Shown here: piece by piece, positions 10,501 to 17,729 of the stretch
How positions within the stretch are numbered: the first letter of the stretch is position 1
Layout of the letters: every line of letters starts with the position of its first letter
Assembly: GCA_016201045.1 (NCBI GenBank)
Contig: JACQDM010000008.1
Location: forward strand, 1,081,364 to 1,145,363
DNA from: Afipia sp.
Lineage (GTDB): Bacteria > Pseudomonadota > Alphaproteobacteria > Rhizobiales > Xanthobacteraceae
Length of the DNA: 64,000 bases
Direction: 5' to 3'
Notes under the pieces: generated by a model
Database searches by the model: none
Told to the model about the DNA's origin: nothing
Seen by the model: the letters and a program-made list of their open reading frames with translations, nothing else
Program-made: the position numbers and the translations under genes

Positions 10501-10750
10501 GTGTAGCGCCGGATTCAGGCAACCGCGAGACGAGTTGCATGACCTGTCGGCGAAGTGGATCGGCTGGGCTGAAAATCTTTTCGGCGAGCGTCATAGCGTT
10601 GCGTGCGCCGAGAACGCGCGCGCCGGCTGCATTGCTCCAGAGAATGTGGGTGCCGTCCGCCGACCACAGCCACGCAGGCAGGCTGCCGGTCGCGTAGCCC
10701 GCCAGCCGCGGATCGCGGATGCCTTGCAGCATGAAATTCACATCGCTCAT
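7586..10750 (-). CDS. PdhS-like multi-PAS sensor protein with degenerate kinase ATPase domain
   Basis: Large cytoplasmic protein of 1054 residues with no obvious membrane segment. N-terminal PAS-like regions and a long acidic Pro/Ala-rich linker lead to PAS domains near residues 570-640 and 680-800, then a HisKA dimerisation domain with an intact H-box (SHEIRMPLNAIIGFADVM, His at about 833), then a HATPase fold. It resembles PdhS/PleC/DivJ-type kinases of alphaproteobacteria in the H-box region and in the PQANRERIIIRTSLA stretch. The ATP-binding motifs are broken: the N-box reads NIIGSSIHL (about 949-957) with Ser where the Mg-binding Asn belongs; the G1 box is DTGPR (982-986) instead of DTGxG; and the G2 region is DNSVMSLSLTK instead of GxGLGLxxTK. 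The frame is continuous, so this looks like a pseudokinase rather than a sequencing error. No partner response regulator is adjacent. Confidence 0.9.
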   Translation of the reverse strand: MSDVNFMLQGIRDPRLAGYATGSLPAWLWSADGTHILWSNAAGARVLGARNAMTLAEKIFSPADPLRRQVMQLVSRLPESGATRMERLRGFGATLGQLQTCACARLSFSDGPTGILVAAADPVGRPLSLTERAENLLGNLPVAALAFASDGTLSAANDAAKPISSYLRNLPHDSLNATVHNGEGKLETEFGRGSLHRVGTGGDTMIVALLDAITIPKQQPPAPLPAIDTPPAPELPQEIPVTKTAPVETVSELMPTDIFESAFEEVRPPASSTVADIQTPSEVAEPIVETAAPAAPEPPAAKDEQHDTSHVSATLAEMDGPHPAIRRHPLRFMWQMDEHGRFSLGSDEFSRLIGSRTAAAFGRLWSEIADVLKIDPEGKVAEAIATRGTWSGIVVNWPADGSGARLPVELSGLPMFDRERSFVGYRGFGVCRDLESLARLSAQRRDEFLYSGTTANSVTPQSAASQVEEPASESRIETPQNVLPFRLANETKAPVLTAGESSAFDELGRRISEHLETNNTSSDVPAPTAANDSAPSAVERPPLENPPAFLQPEAPPPRVSSAQDSQLLDRMPIGILVYRLDRLLYANRAFLERTGFGGLHELTEAGGLDALFVEPGSETGASTSEQGAPVTISNTKTESAESHPARLFSISWDDEPAMALIFSSAAQASTQQPVAASTAPAEDSTQAEELATILDTTAEGIAMFDGLGRILSCNRSAEALFGRSGSEIAALNLIDLFAPESQSAVLGQLENAKSAAVASLLDHGRETLGRTRDGSAIPLSMTIGRTLPDSPRFFAVFRDLSQIKKGESEILQARRQSDRATTSKTDVLGRISHEIRMPLNAIIGFADVMIEQRFGPLGNERYVEYMKDIRASGQRVMTIVDDLLDLSRIESGKIELAFVNQDLNNLIEQCVAVMQPQANRERIIIRTSLAHALPSVKADARALRQIAMNIIGSSIHLANAGGQVIVSTATTDFGDIALRVRDTGPRLNDNDIAAAMAPFRTAAAADRISPDNSVMSLSLTKALVEANKAKFNIKTAPHSGTLIEVVFAHASAIA

Positions 10751-11103
10751 CGTCGGCCGCTCATGAGGGCGTTCCTGACCATGACAGCGGAAACCGGCAT
10801 TTCATGGGGAAGAACAGCCTTAACAAATGATTAGTAGGCCTCGGCGGCAGGCAGGTCCACGCCGCCGCGCAAGGCTGTGCGCCGAAACCCGCACTAACCT
10901 TAATCGGCCCTGCGGCAGGTTGAACCTTAACGCCGCATCGCGAGTTGAGGTGTTGCAAAACCTATTCAAAGGATCACGATAGGCGGCGGGGAGGATGTCT
11001 TTGCGCTGCGTCATATACGCGAGACGAAATCCCACTAGATTGTGGCGGAACACACGGAACGCGGGCCGGCACGAGGTCAGTTGATTCAACAGGAGTGAGT
11101 GAG
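10751..11103. other. Intergenic region between kinase-like gene and phasin 1
   Basis: A 353-base gap between divergent genes, so it must hold both promoters. I see no gene in it. On the kinase side there is a TTAA-N7-TTAG sequence (10820-10834). Further right are two CCTTAA stretches (about 10898-10902 and 10924-10929) and a TTGCAA half-site near 10954 like those in the operator of the second phasin gene. No clear terminator or long inverted repeat. Confidence 0.6.
10820..10834. promoter_or_regulatory. CtrA-like box (TTAA-N7-TTAG)
   Basis: TTAA, seven bases, TTAG, one mismatch from the TTAA-N7-TTAA consensus bound by the cell-cycle regulator CtrA. It lies about 70 bases upstream of the PdhS-like gene, a plausible promoter position. 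A single near-match of this length can occur by chance in an AT-richer gap, so this is only a candidate. Confidence 0.3.
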
Positions 11104-11481
11104 ATGGCAGACGGCGATCGTTTCGAAATCCCCAAGGAAATGCGCTCGATGGCGGAAGCCAGTTTCGATCAGGCCCGCAAGGCCTTCGACAACTTCATCG
11201 GCAGTGCGCAGCAGACTGCGGCATCGTTGAGCGGACGCGGCGAGACCGCGCGCGCCAGCGCCAAGGATATCAGTTCCAAAGCGATCTCCTACGCCGAGAA
11301 GAACGTGCAGGCCTCGCTCGCCTATGCGCAATCGCTGATCCACGCCAAGGATTTGTCCGAAGTCATGCGTCTCCATACCGAATACGTTCAGGCTCAGATG
11401 AAGGCTTTGGCGGAACAGGCCAGCGAAATGGGTCAGACCGTGACCAAGGCCGCGATGGACGTGGCCAAACCCAAGGCCTGA
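11104..11481 (+). CDS. Phasin family protein 1
   Basis: Small amphipathic helical protein of 125 residues, of the phasin family that coats polyhydroxyalkanoate granules. It shows the phasin_2-type pattern: FDQARKAFDNFIGSAQQ near residues 18-34, KAISYAEKNVQASLAYAQSLIHAKDLSEVM near 60-89, and a QAQMKALAEQASEMGQT C-terminal helix. No signal peptide and no Cys. The ATG at 11104 has GGAG about 10 bases upstream and removes an unconserved upstream extension of the frame. It is followed by a second phasin gene on the same strand with its own promoter, so the two need not be one operon. Confidence 0.9.
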   Translation: MADGDRFEIPKEMRSMAEASFDQARKAFDNFIGSAQQTAASLSGRGETARASAKDISSKAISYAEKNVQASLAYAQSLIHAKDLSEVMRLHTEYVQAQMKALAEQASEMGQTVTKAAMDVAKPKA

Positions 11482-11520
11482 GGTTCCGGCGCACTCAACC
11501 AGGTGCCCAGGCATGCAATA

Positions 11521-11549
11521 GTGCATTGCAATATTTTGTTGCAATGCAC
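11521..11549. promoter_or_regulatory. Perfect inverted repeat overlapping phasin 2 promoter (candidate PhaR operator)
   Basis: Arms GTGCATTGCAA (11521-11531) and TTGCAATGCAC (11539-11549) are perfect reverse complements around a 7-base AT-rich spacer. The right arm covers the putative -35 box of the phasin 2 promoter. PhaR-type repressors of phasin genes in alphaproteobacteria bind TGC/GCA-rich palindromes, which fits; the actual binder is inferred. Confidence 0.65.
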
Positions 11550-11566
11550 CAAAACGGGTTTATAGT
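11539..11566 (+). promoter_or_regulatory. Putative sigma-70 promoter of phasin 2
   Basis: TTGCAA (11539-11544), 16 bases, TATAGT (11561-11566), giving an expected start of transcription near 11573 and a leader of about 85 bases. The -35 box lies inside the right arm of the inverted repeat, the usual arrangement for a repressor-controlled promoter. Confidence 0.55.
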
Positions 11567-11658
11567 CAGTTCAGAGGGTGCCGCTGCGGCATCCGCCGGA
11601 CCCGCCGCGACGGCATTCCCGCCGATCCTGATGGGTCAAACCCAAAAGGATGTTCCAC

Positions 11659-12087
11659 ATGAGTGCGACCGATCCGTTCTCCACCGTCGTCCCTTTCCAG
11701 GTTCCTGAGCAGGTCCGCGCTTTCGCCGAGAAGGGCGTTTCTTCGGCACGCGACGGCTACCTGAAGCTCAAGGAAGCCGCCGAGAGCAACAATGGCGCAA
11801 TGGAAGCCGCCTATACGTCCGCGTCCAAGGGCGCGAGCGACTTCACCGTCAAGATGATCGACATTGCCAAGACCAACACCGAGTCGGCGTTCGATTTCGC
11901 CCAGTCGCTGATCGGCGTGAAATCGCTGCCGGAAGCGTTCGAATTGCTTAACGCGCACGCCCGCAAGCAGTACGAAGTTCTCACTGCGCAGTCGAAGGAC
12001 CTCACCGAGTTCGCCCAGAAAGTTGCGACCGAGACCGTTGAGCCGATCAAGGCCAGCGCTGCAAAGACCTTCAAGCTGAACGCTTGA
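11659..12087 (+). CDS. Phasin family protein 2
   Basis: Second phasin, 142 residues, all helical by appearance, with the family motif FDFAQSLIGVKSLPEAFELLNAHARKQYEVL (split about residues 77-107). It aligns by eye with phasin 1 over this block. It coats polyhydroxybutyrate granules in the cytoplasm. AAAAGGA sits 8 bases before the ATG at 11659, which decides against an in-frame ATG at 11650 that would overlap that ribosome-binding site. The gene has its own promoter and operator-like palindrome upstream and a strong intrinsic terminator downstream, so it is probably a single-gene unit. Confidence 0.92.
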   Translation: MSATDPFSTVVPFQVPEQVRAFAEKGVSSARDGYLKLKEAAESNNGAMEAAYTSASKGASDFTVKMIDIAKTNTESAFDFAQSLIGVKSLPEAFELLNAHARKQYEVLTAQSKDLTEFAQKVATETVEPIKASAAKTFKLNA

Positions 12088-12120
12088 TCCAAGCACTTTT
12101 TCAAGCTGAAACCATGCAGG

Positions 12121-12145
12121 GCCCGGATGCAAATCCGGGCTTTTT
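12121..12145 (+). terminator. Intrinsic terminator after phasin 2
   Basis: Perfect stem GCCCGGAT / ATCCGGGC (12121-12128 and 12133-12140) with loop GCAA, followed directly by TTTTT. It ends the phasin 2 transcript and insulates it from the tRNA gene downstream. Confidence 0.93.
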
Positions 12146-12238
12146 GCTGGGCCATAGCGGTCTTGCCAAAGCGGGGCGTTGCACCTAGTTTCCCGCGAAA
12201 TCGCGAGGCTTTTCCACTCGGACCTCGCTTTCCAATGT

Positions 12239-12315
12239 GCAGTTGTAGCTCAGCTGGTTAGAGCGCCGGATTGTGGATCCGGAGGTCGGTGGTTCGATCC
12301 CACCCAACTGTACCA
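12239..12315 (+). tRNA. tRNA-His (GTG)
   Basis: A 77-base cloverleaf including an encoded CCA: acceptor GCAGTTG with CAACTGT, D-stem GCTC/GAGC, anticodon stem CCGGA/TCCGG with loop TTGTGGA (anticodon GTG), and T-arm GGTGG/CCACC with TTCGATC loop. The first pair is G1-U72 and the discriminator is A73, with no extra G-1 pairing. Most bacterial tRNA-His have G-1 opposite C73; a large clade of alphaproteobacteria has lost it, and this gene fits that clade. Confidence 0.97.
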
Positions 12316-12423
12316 TTCCCGCTCTTCCGGAATTTTGACTGTCGGTGGCATTGATCCTTGTCAATGACGGCGGACCTGCGCCGTGGACATTCTCGGAGAC
12401 GAAAACGTCATCTGGAGAATTTC

Positions 12424-12636
12424 ATGAGCAATGTCGGAAAGGTCGATCGTGTTCTGCGGTTCGCTGTCGGACTGCTACTGCTCGCCTATGCGGTTCCTAT
12501 CGGCTTTCCGCAAACCGGCTGGAATTGGGTCGGCTATATCGGCGTGGTGCCGCTGCTGACGTCCATTTTCGCGTTTTGCCCGGCCTATTCGATCTTCGGC
12601 CTGTCGACGTGCCCCGCCAGAACTCTAAAGTCGTAA
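12424..12636 (+). CDS. DUF2892 family membrane protein
   Basis: Small inner-membrane protein of 70 residues with two hydrophobic segments (about 11-26 and 34-52), the NVGKVDRVLRFAVG start and the ending CPAYSIFGLSTCP that mark DUF2892 (the C-terminal domain of YgaP). Two cysteines near the end (about 55 and 64) are conserved in the family. GGAG lies just before the ATG at 12424. The gene sits next to csoR/copA and is convergent with csoR. DUF2892 proteins often occur beside metal or sulfur-stress genes, but no function is shown. Confidence 0.85.
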   Translation: MSNVGKVDRVLRFAVGLLLLAYAVPIGFPQTGWNWVGYIGVVPLLTSIFAFCPAYSIFGLSTCPARTLKS

Positions 12637-12648
12637 TTGCGCGTATCG

Positions 12649-12670
12649 CGAGCGATAGTCCTATCGCTCG
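12649..12670. terminator. Hairpin between DUF2892 gene and csoR
   Basis: Perfect 10-base inverted repeat CGAGCGATAG / CTATCGCTCG with a 2-base loop, covering the last codons of csoR. It lies where two convergent transcripts meet. There is no T-run, so if it ends transcription it does so imperfectly. Confidence 0.4.
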
Positions 12671-12936
12671 GCGCGGCTGACGACATCCATCAATTCGGCG
12701 ATCTTCCTGCGCTGATCGGCGCGGTCGCCCGATGCAATCGCGTGCTCGACGCAATGCGCGACGTGATCGCGCAGTACTTCCTCTTCGACCCGTCGCAGTG
12801 CGGCACGCGCGGCTGCAATCTGCGTGACGACGTCGATGCAATAGCGGTTGTCTTCGACCATGCCGGCGATGCCGCGCACCTGGCCTTCAATCCGTTTCAG
12901 CCGCTTGAGGCAGGACGCCTTGATCTCTTTCCGCAT
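12661..12936 (-). CDS. csoR: CsoR-type copper-sensing repressor
   Basis: All-helical metal-sensing repressor of the CsoR/RcnR family (DUF156), 91 residues. The Cu(I) ligand set is visible as Cys33, His58 and Cys62 with the correct spacing (C-x24-H-x3-C), which favours copper over nickel or formaldehyde sensors. The N-terminal KRLKRIEGQVRGI block is the family signature. It is divergent from copA, and the start is only 7 bases from the palindrome that should be its operator. Expected action: apo-protein blocks both promoters, and Cu(I) binding releases it. Confidence 0.92.
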   Translation of the reverse strand: MRKEIKASCLKRLKRIEGQVRGIAGMVEDNRYCIDVVTQIAAARAALRRVEEEVLRDHVAHCVEHAIASGDRADQRRKIAELMDVVSRAER

Positions 12937-12943
12937 GAAGCCT

Positions 12944-12964
12944 ATATACCCCCACAGGGTATAT
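12944..12964. promoter_or_regulatory. CsoR operator between csoR and copA
   Basis: Perfect arms ATATACCC (12944-12951) and GGGTATAT (12957-12964) around CCACA. CsoR operators are typically TAC/GGG-rich palindromes of this kind. It sits in the 47-base gap of the divergent pair and overlaps an in-frame ATG at 12963, an argument that copA translation starts later, at 12984. Confidence 0.85.
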
Positions 12965-12983
12965 GGTTCAAGCGGGCGTTGCG

Positions 12984-15317
12984 ATGAACACTGAAAAAAC
13001 TGCAGACGTGTTGGCGACCGATCCGGTGTGCGGAATGAAGGTCGATCCGCGCACGTCGAAGCGCCGCTTCAGTTACAAAAATACCGACTACTTTTTCTGT
13101 TCCGATCGTTGCAAGGCTCGGTTCGAGACGGAGCCGGAAAAGTTCCTCACACCGAAATGCGATCATGCTCACGCGGGGCATACTCACGCGCACGAAAACC
13201 ATGTTCCTGAAGGCACGATCTACACCTGCCCAATGCATCCTGAGGTCCGTCAGGTCGGTCCCGGAAGCTGTCCGATATGCGGCATGGCGCTGGAGCCGGA
13301 GACGATATCGCTCGACGACAAACCGGATCCCGAACTGATCGACATGACGCGGCGATTTTGGATGTCGCTGGCGCTCACATTGCCAATTTTCGTTCTTGAA
13401 ATGGGCGCACATGTTTTCGGCTGGCACCCGGTCGCGCCGCAAGCCGCCAACTGGATTTCATTCGTGCTGGCGACGCCCGCCGTGCTGTGGGGCGGATGGC
13501 CGTTCTTCGTGCGGGGATGGAATTCGCTACTCACCCGTAATCTGAATATGTTCACGCTGATTGCGATGGGGACGGGCGTCGCCTACGTCTACAGCGTGAT
13601 TGCGACGCTCGCGCCGCAGATATTTCCGCAGGCGTTTCGCGATCATCACGGCGCGGTCGCGGTGTATTTCGAGGCGGCAGCTGTCATCACCGTCCTTGTG
13701 CTGCTCGGGCAGGTGCTGGAACTGCGCGCGCGCGCTAACACATCGGGCGCGATCCGTGCGTTGCTCGGCCTCGCGCCCAAGACCGCGCGCCGCATCGGCC
13801 AGAACGGCGACGAAGACATCTCAATCGACGCCATTGCCGTCGGCGATCTGTTGCGGGTTCGTCCCGGCGAAAAGATTCCGATCGACGGCGTCGTCACTGA
13901 AGGGTCTTCGTCGGTCGATGAATCGCTCGTCACCGGCGAGTCGATGCCTGTCGTTAAGAGCGAAGGGGCCTCGTTGATCGGTGGCACGGTCAATCAGAGC
14001 GGGGGACTTGTCATGCGCGCCGAAAAAATCGGCCGCGACACCATGTTGGCAAGAATTGTGGACCTCGTCGGACGCGCGCAGCGTTCCCGCGCGCCGGTGC
14101 AGCGCCTCGCGGATCGCGTTGCGGGCTGGTTCGTGCCGCTCGTGATCGCGGCGGCGATTGCCGCGTTTGCTGCGTGGACAGCGTTCGGGCCCGAGCCCCG
14201 GCTCACCTATGCGCTGGTCGCGGCGGTGACCGTTCTCATCATTGCTTGTCCGTGCGCGCTGGGGCTGGCAACGCCGATGTCGATCATGGTCGGTGTCGGG
14301 CGTGGTGCGCGCAGCGGAATTCTCATTCGCGACGCCGAAGCGCTCGAACGCTTGGAGCGTGTTGACACGCTGGTAATCGACAAGACGGGCACGCTGACGG
14401 AGGGTAAGCCCAGGGTTGTTGCGATCGTTGCGAAGACCGTAAGCGACAAAGAATTATTACGTCTCGCGGCCAGCGCCGAGCGTGGCAGCGAACATCCGCT
14501 CGCTTACGCCATTCTCAACACCGCGAAGGAGCGCGGTCTTCAACTAAGCGAGGTGAAGGATTTTGCCTCGGCGTCCGGCAAGGGCGCATCTGCGATGATC
14601 GACGGCCGGAAGGTCGCTGTCGGCAACGATGTGCTCATGAAAGACATGGAGATCGACATTGCGGCACTGGAATCCGAAGCGGCAGATCAACGCAACAATG
14701 GCGCGACGGCCATTTATGTTGCCGTTGACGGCAAGGCCATCGGCATCATCGCCATCGCCGATCCGGTGAAGCCCAGTGCACAATCTGCTGTGAAAGAATT
14801 GCGCGCGAGTGGCCTGCGCATCGTCATGTTGACGGGCGACAATGAAGTGACCGCACGCGCCGTGGGACGGACGCTCGGCATCGACGAGATCGAGGCCGGG
14901 GTGTTGCCCGAGCGAAAGAGTGAGGCCGTGTCGAAGTTGCGCGCGCAAGGCCGCCGCGTCGCAATGGTCGGCGACGGTATCAACGATGCGCCGGCGCTGG
15001 CCGCTGCGGATGTCGGGATTGCGATGGGCACAGGCACCGACGTTGCGATCGAAAGTGCCGGCATCACGCTGTTGCGCGGCGATCTCGGCGGCTTGGTTGA
15101 AGCGCGTAATTTGTCGCAGGCGACGATGCACAACATCCGGCAGAATCTGGCATTCGCGTTTTTCTATAACGCGGCGGGAATCCCGATTGCGGCTGGCGTT
15201 CTGTATCCGGCGTTCGGCCTTCTGCTGTCACCGATGGTCGGCGCAGCCGCGATGGCGCTGTCATCCGTAAGTGTGATCGGCAACGCACTGCGTCTGTCGC
15301 GCGTCAATCTGCGCTAG
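12984..15317 (+). CDS. copA: Copper-exporting P1B-type ATPase
   Basis: Inner-membrane Cu(I) exporter, 777 residues. The N-terminus has a YHS domain (DPVCGM, residues 13-18, then [11 protein letters not shown]) and a heavy-metal-binding domain (YTCPMHPEV ... [10 protein letters not shown], about 77-103) with a His-rich linker between them, instead of the usual HMA CxxC domain. Eight membrane segments follow, with the transport motif CPC (422-424), phosphorylation site DKTGT (Asp466), the SEHPL motif and the hinge [20 protein letters not shown]. The ATG at 12984 is preferred because the upstream ATG lies in the operator. It is regulated by the divergent csoR. Substrate could also be silver. Confidence 0.95.
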   Translation: MNTEKTADVLATDPVCGMKVDPRTSKRRFSYKNTDYFFCSDRCKARFETEPEKFLTPKCDHAHAGHTHAHENHVPEGTIYTCPMHPEVRQVGPGSCPICGMALEPETISLDDKPDPELIDMTRRFWMSLALTLPIFVLEMGAHVFGWHPVAPQAANWISFVLATPAVLWGGWPFFVRGWNSLLTRNLNMFTLIAMGTGVAYVYSVIATLAPQIFPQAFRDHHGAVAVYFEAAAVITVLVLLGQVLELRARANTSGAIRALLGLAPKTARRIGQNGDEDISIDAIAVGDLLRVRPGEKIPIDGVVTEGSSSVDESLVTGESMPVVKSEGASLIGGTVNQSGGLVMRAEKIGRDTMLARIVDLVGRAQRSRAPVQRLADRVAGWFVPLVIAAAIAAFAAWTAFGPEPRLTYALVAAVTVLIIACPCALGLATPMSIMVGVGRGARSGILIRDAEALERLERVDTLVIDKTGTLTEGKPRVVAIVAKTVSDKELLRLAASAERGSEHPLAYAILNTAKERGLQLSEVKDFASASGKGASAMIDGRKVAVGNDVLMKDMEIDIAALESEAADQRNNGATAIYVAVDGKAIGIIAIADPVKPSAQSAVKELRASGLRIVMLTGDNEVTARAVGRTLGIDEIEAGVLPERKSEAVSKLRAQGRRVAMVGDGINDAPALAAADVGIAMGTGTDVAIESAGITLLRGDLGGLVEARNLSQATMHNIRQNLAFAFFYNAAGIPIAAGVLYPAFGLLLSPMVGAAAMALSSVSVIGNALRLSRVNLR

Positions 15318-15338
15318 TCGAATGTGAGCCAAGAAAAA

Positions 15339-15376
15339 AGGCCAGGCTAAAGAGCCCGGCCTGTTTAGTTTTTGGC
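15339..15376 (+). terminator. Probable intrinsic terminator after copA
   Basis: Stem AGGCCAGGCT / AGCCCGGCCT with loop AAAG and one A-C mismatch, followed by a T-rich stretch (GTTTAGTTTTT). The rest of the gap to 15568 holds no gene that I can support. Confidence 0.6.
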
Positions 15377-15568
15377 CACGTGAGGCCGACACAATCACCT
15401 TCCAAGAGGGATAACCGAGTTCCCGAGCCGCAGGAGGAGGGGGACAATGCGCGGACGCGAGCACTCAGTGTACGAAGGAGTATGAACGGCTGAGCCATGC
15501 GGACAACTCCGATACCAGCATGTCAGTCATGCGGCTCTGTCCGGGCTGAATATGCGTTTGAAGTCCGG

Positions 15569-16492
15569 CTAGGACGGCCAGCGCTGCGCTTTGCTGACGA
15601 TAAAGTCGCGGAACACCTGCACGCGCGCGACTGACTTCAATTCTTCGGGATAAACAAAATACGTATCCAGCTGAATGGAATCGGACTCGCTGAAAAGCTG
15701 CACGAGGCGATTGTTGTCCTCGACGAGATAGTCTGGCAGCGCAGCAATTCCGAGGCCCTGCTGGCAGGCCTGAACCAGTCCCAGGATATTGTTGACCTTG
15801 AAAAACGCCTCGCGCGGACCCGACCCATTGCGTCCGGCCTCGATCAGCCAGCTTCGATTCTGCAGATGCGGCGGCACGTTGGTGTCGCTGAGCATGATGA
15901 TGCGATGCGCATCGAGTTCATCCAGCGACCGCGGCGTGCCGAACCGCTTGATGTATTCCGGCGAGCAGTAAGCGTGGAAACCCATCGAGAACAGCTTGCG
16001 CTGGATCAGGTCCGGCTGCGTCGGCTTGCGGGTGCGGATGGCAACGTCAGCCTCGCGCATCGACAGATCGAGTTCCTCGTCTGTCACGATCAGCGAAATG
16101 CGGATATCCGGATAAAGTGCAGTGAATTCGCCGAGGCGCGGAATCAGCCAGTTGATGCCGACGCCGGGCGTTGTGGTGAGTTTCAGGTCGCCGCTTGGAC
16201 GTTCCCGGCTGTCCGTCAGCTTGGCGCGCGCCGCTTGCAACTGCATGAACACATCGTGTGCCGTGCGAAACAGCAGATCGCCCTGCTCGGTGAGGATCAG
16301 GCCGCGCGCGTGGCGGTGAAACAGCGAGACCGCAAGTTCCTGCTCCAGCGCACTCACTTGGCGCGACACCGCCGATTGCGACAGGCCAAGCTGTTCGCCG
16401 GCATGGGTGAAGCTGCCGGCTTCAGCCGCGGCGTGAAACACCTTCAGCTTGTCCCAGTCCATGTCGCTAAATCCATCGCGCGATCTCGGCAT
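15569..16492 (-). CDS. LysR family transcriptional regulator
   Basis: 307 residues: an N-terminal winged helix-turn-helix (FHAAAEAGSFTHAGEQLGLS, then QSAVSRQVSALE, about residues 19-50) and a substrate-binding-like effector domain. It starts 2 bases after the trxB stop, and GGAG in the last trxB codons serves as its ribosome-binding site for the ATG at 16492. A second ATG (MDWDKLK, 16462) is where many relatives begin. It is thus probably co-transcribed with thioredoxin reductase, unusual for a LysR gene, which more often is divergent from its target. Effector and targets are unknown. Confidence 0.92.
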   Translation of the reverse strand: MPRSRDGFSDMDWDKLKVFHAAAEAGSFTHAGEQLGLSQSAVSRQVSALEQELAVSLFHRHARGLILTEQGDLLFRTAHDVFMQLQAARAKLTDSRERPSGDLKLTTTPGVGINWLIPRLGEFTALYPDIRISLIVTDEELDLSMREADVAIRTRKPTQPDLIQRKLFSMGFHAYCSPEYIKRFGTPRSLDELDAHRIIMLSDTNVPPHLQNRSWLIEAGRNGSGPREAFFKVNNILGLVQACQQGLGIAALPDYLVEDNNRLVQLFSESDSIQLDTYFVYPEELKSVARVQVFRDFIVSKAQRWPS

Positions 16493-16494
16493 GG

Positions 16495-17460
16495 TTACTC
16501 CGCCGCCGCACGTTCGTTGGCACTCGCCGCAATGAAGCGCTCGGCTTCGAGTGCGGCCATACAGCCGAGGCCGGCTGCGGTCACGGCCTGACGATAGGTT
16601 TCGTCGGCTACGTCTCCCGCAGCGAACACGCCCTGAACGGACGTCGCGGTGGAGTAGGGCGCGATCTCGACATAGCCGGAGGGTTTCAGTTTCAACTGTC
16701 CGGTGACGAGTTCGGTGGCGGGCGCGTGGCCGATTGCGATGAAGACGCCGTCAGCCGCGTGCTTGGTCACAGCGCCGGTCTTCACGTTCTTCAGGTGAAT
16801 ATGCGTGACCTTCGCTGGATTTTCGTCGCCCGTGATTTCGGAGACTTCACTGTCCCAGATCACTTTGATCTTCGGATGCTTGAACAGGCGATCCTGCAGA
16901 ATGCGCTCGGAGCGCAAGGTATCGCGGCGGTGGACCAGATTCACTTTCGAGGCGAAGTTCGTGAGGAACAGCGCTTCCTCGACCGCAGTGTTGCCGCCGC
17001 CGATCACGAACACTTCCTTGCCGCGATAGAAGAACCCGTCGCAGGTCGCGCAAGCTGAAACGCCGAAGCCCTTGAATTTTTCCTCCGACGGAATGCCGAG
17101 CCAGCGCGCTTGCGCGCCGGTCGACAGGATGACGGTTTCTGCCAGATATACGGCACCGGAATCGCAACTGATGCGGAATGGACGCTGGCTCAGCTCGAGC
17201 TTGTTGACGTGATCGGTCACGATCTTGGTGCCGACATGCGCCGCCTGCTTTTCCATCTGCTCCATGAGCCACGGACCCTGAATCACGTCCGCGAAGCCGG
17301 GATAGTTCTCCACATCGGTGGTGATCGTGAGCTGGCCGCCGGGCTGGATGCCCTGAATCAGCACGGGTTCGAGCATCGCGCGCGCGGCATAGATGGCGGC
17401 GGTGTAGCCGGCGGGTCCCGATCCGATGATGACGACTTTCGCATGAATAGGTGCGGCCAT
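16495..17460 (-). CDS. trxB: Thioredoxin reductase
   Basis: FAD/NADPH-dependent low-molecular-weight thioredoxin reductase, 321 residues. The FAD-binding GSGPAGYTAAIYAAR is at about residues 13-27, the redox-active pair is CATC (Cys137, Cys140), the NADPH-binding GGGNTAVEEALFLT follows, and the C-terminal FAD motif reads GVFAAGDVAD. It keeps thioredoxin reduced in the cytoplasm. The lysR gene follows in the same direction with a 2-base gap. The 269-base upstream gap, shared with the divergent Lrp-type gene, holds no recognisable gene. Confidence 0.96.
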   Translation of the reverse strand: MAAPIHAKVVIIGSGPAGYTAAIYAARAMLEPVLIQGIQPGGQLTITTDVENYPGFADVIQGPWLMEQMEKQAAHVGTKIVTDHVNKLELSQRPFRISCDSGAVYLAETVILSTGAQARWLGIPSEEKFKGFGVSACATCDGFFYRGKEVFVIGGGNTAVEEALFLTNFASKVNLVHRRDTLRSERILQDRLFKHPKIKVIWDSEVSEITGDENPAKVTHIHLKNVKTGAVTKHAADGVFIAIGHAPATELVTGQLKLKPSGYVEIAPYSTATSVQGVFAAGDVADETYRQAVTAAGLGCMAALEAERFIAASANERAAAE

Positions 17461-17729
17461 GATCCGGCTCTAGCGTTTTCTGAGTCTGGGTGTTCAGCGA
17501 AGAGGCGGGAAATGCCCGCGGAAGCATCGCTGAGCCGTTAAAAGCATCTGCATGTAGTGTAGGTGATCTGGCGAGCTATGCAAGTAACGCAACCCCGCTT
17601 GCGAAATTTTCCCCAGCCGGACCGGAATTCGGGTACTCGCGCAATAAAATTGCGCAAATCCTCGGTCGTGGCTAAAACCACATTGGGAAATCGGCCGGAA
17701 TCGTTCCGGAAGCAGGGCAGGGAAACCTC

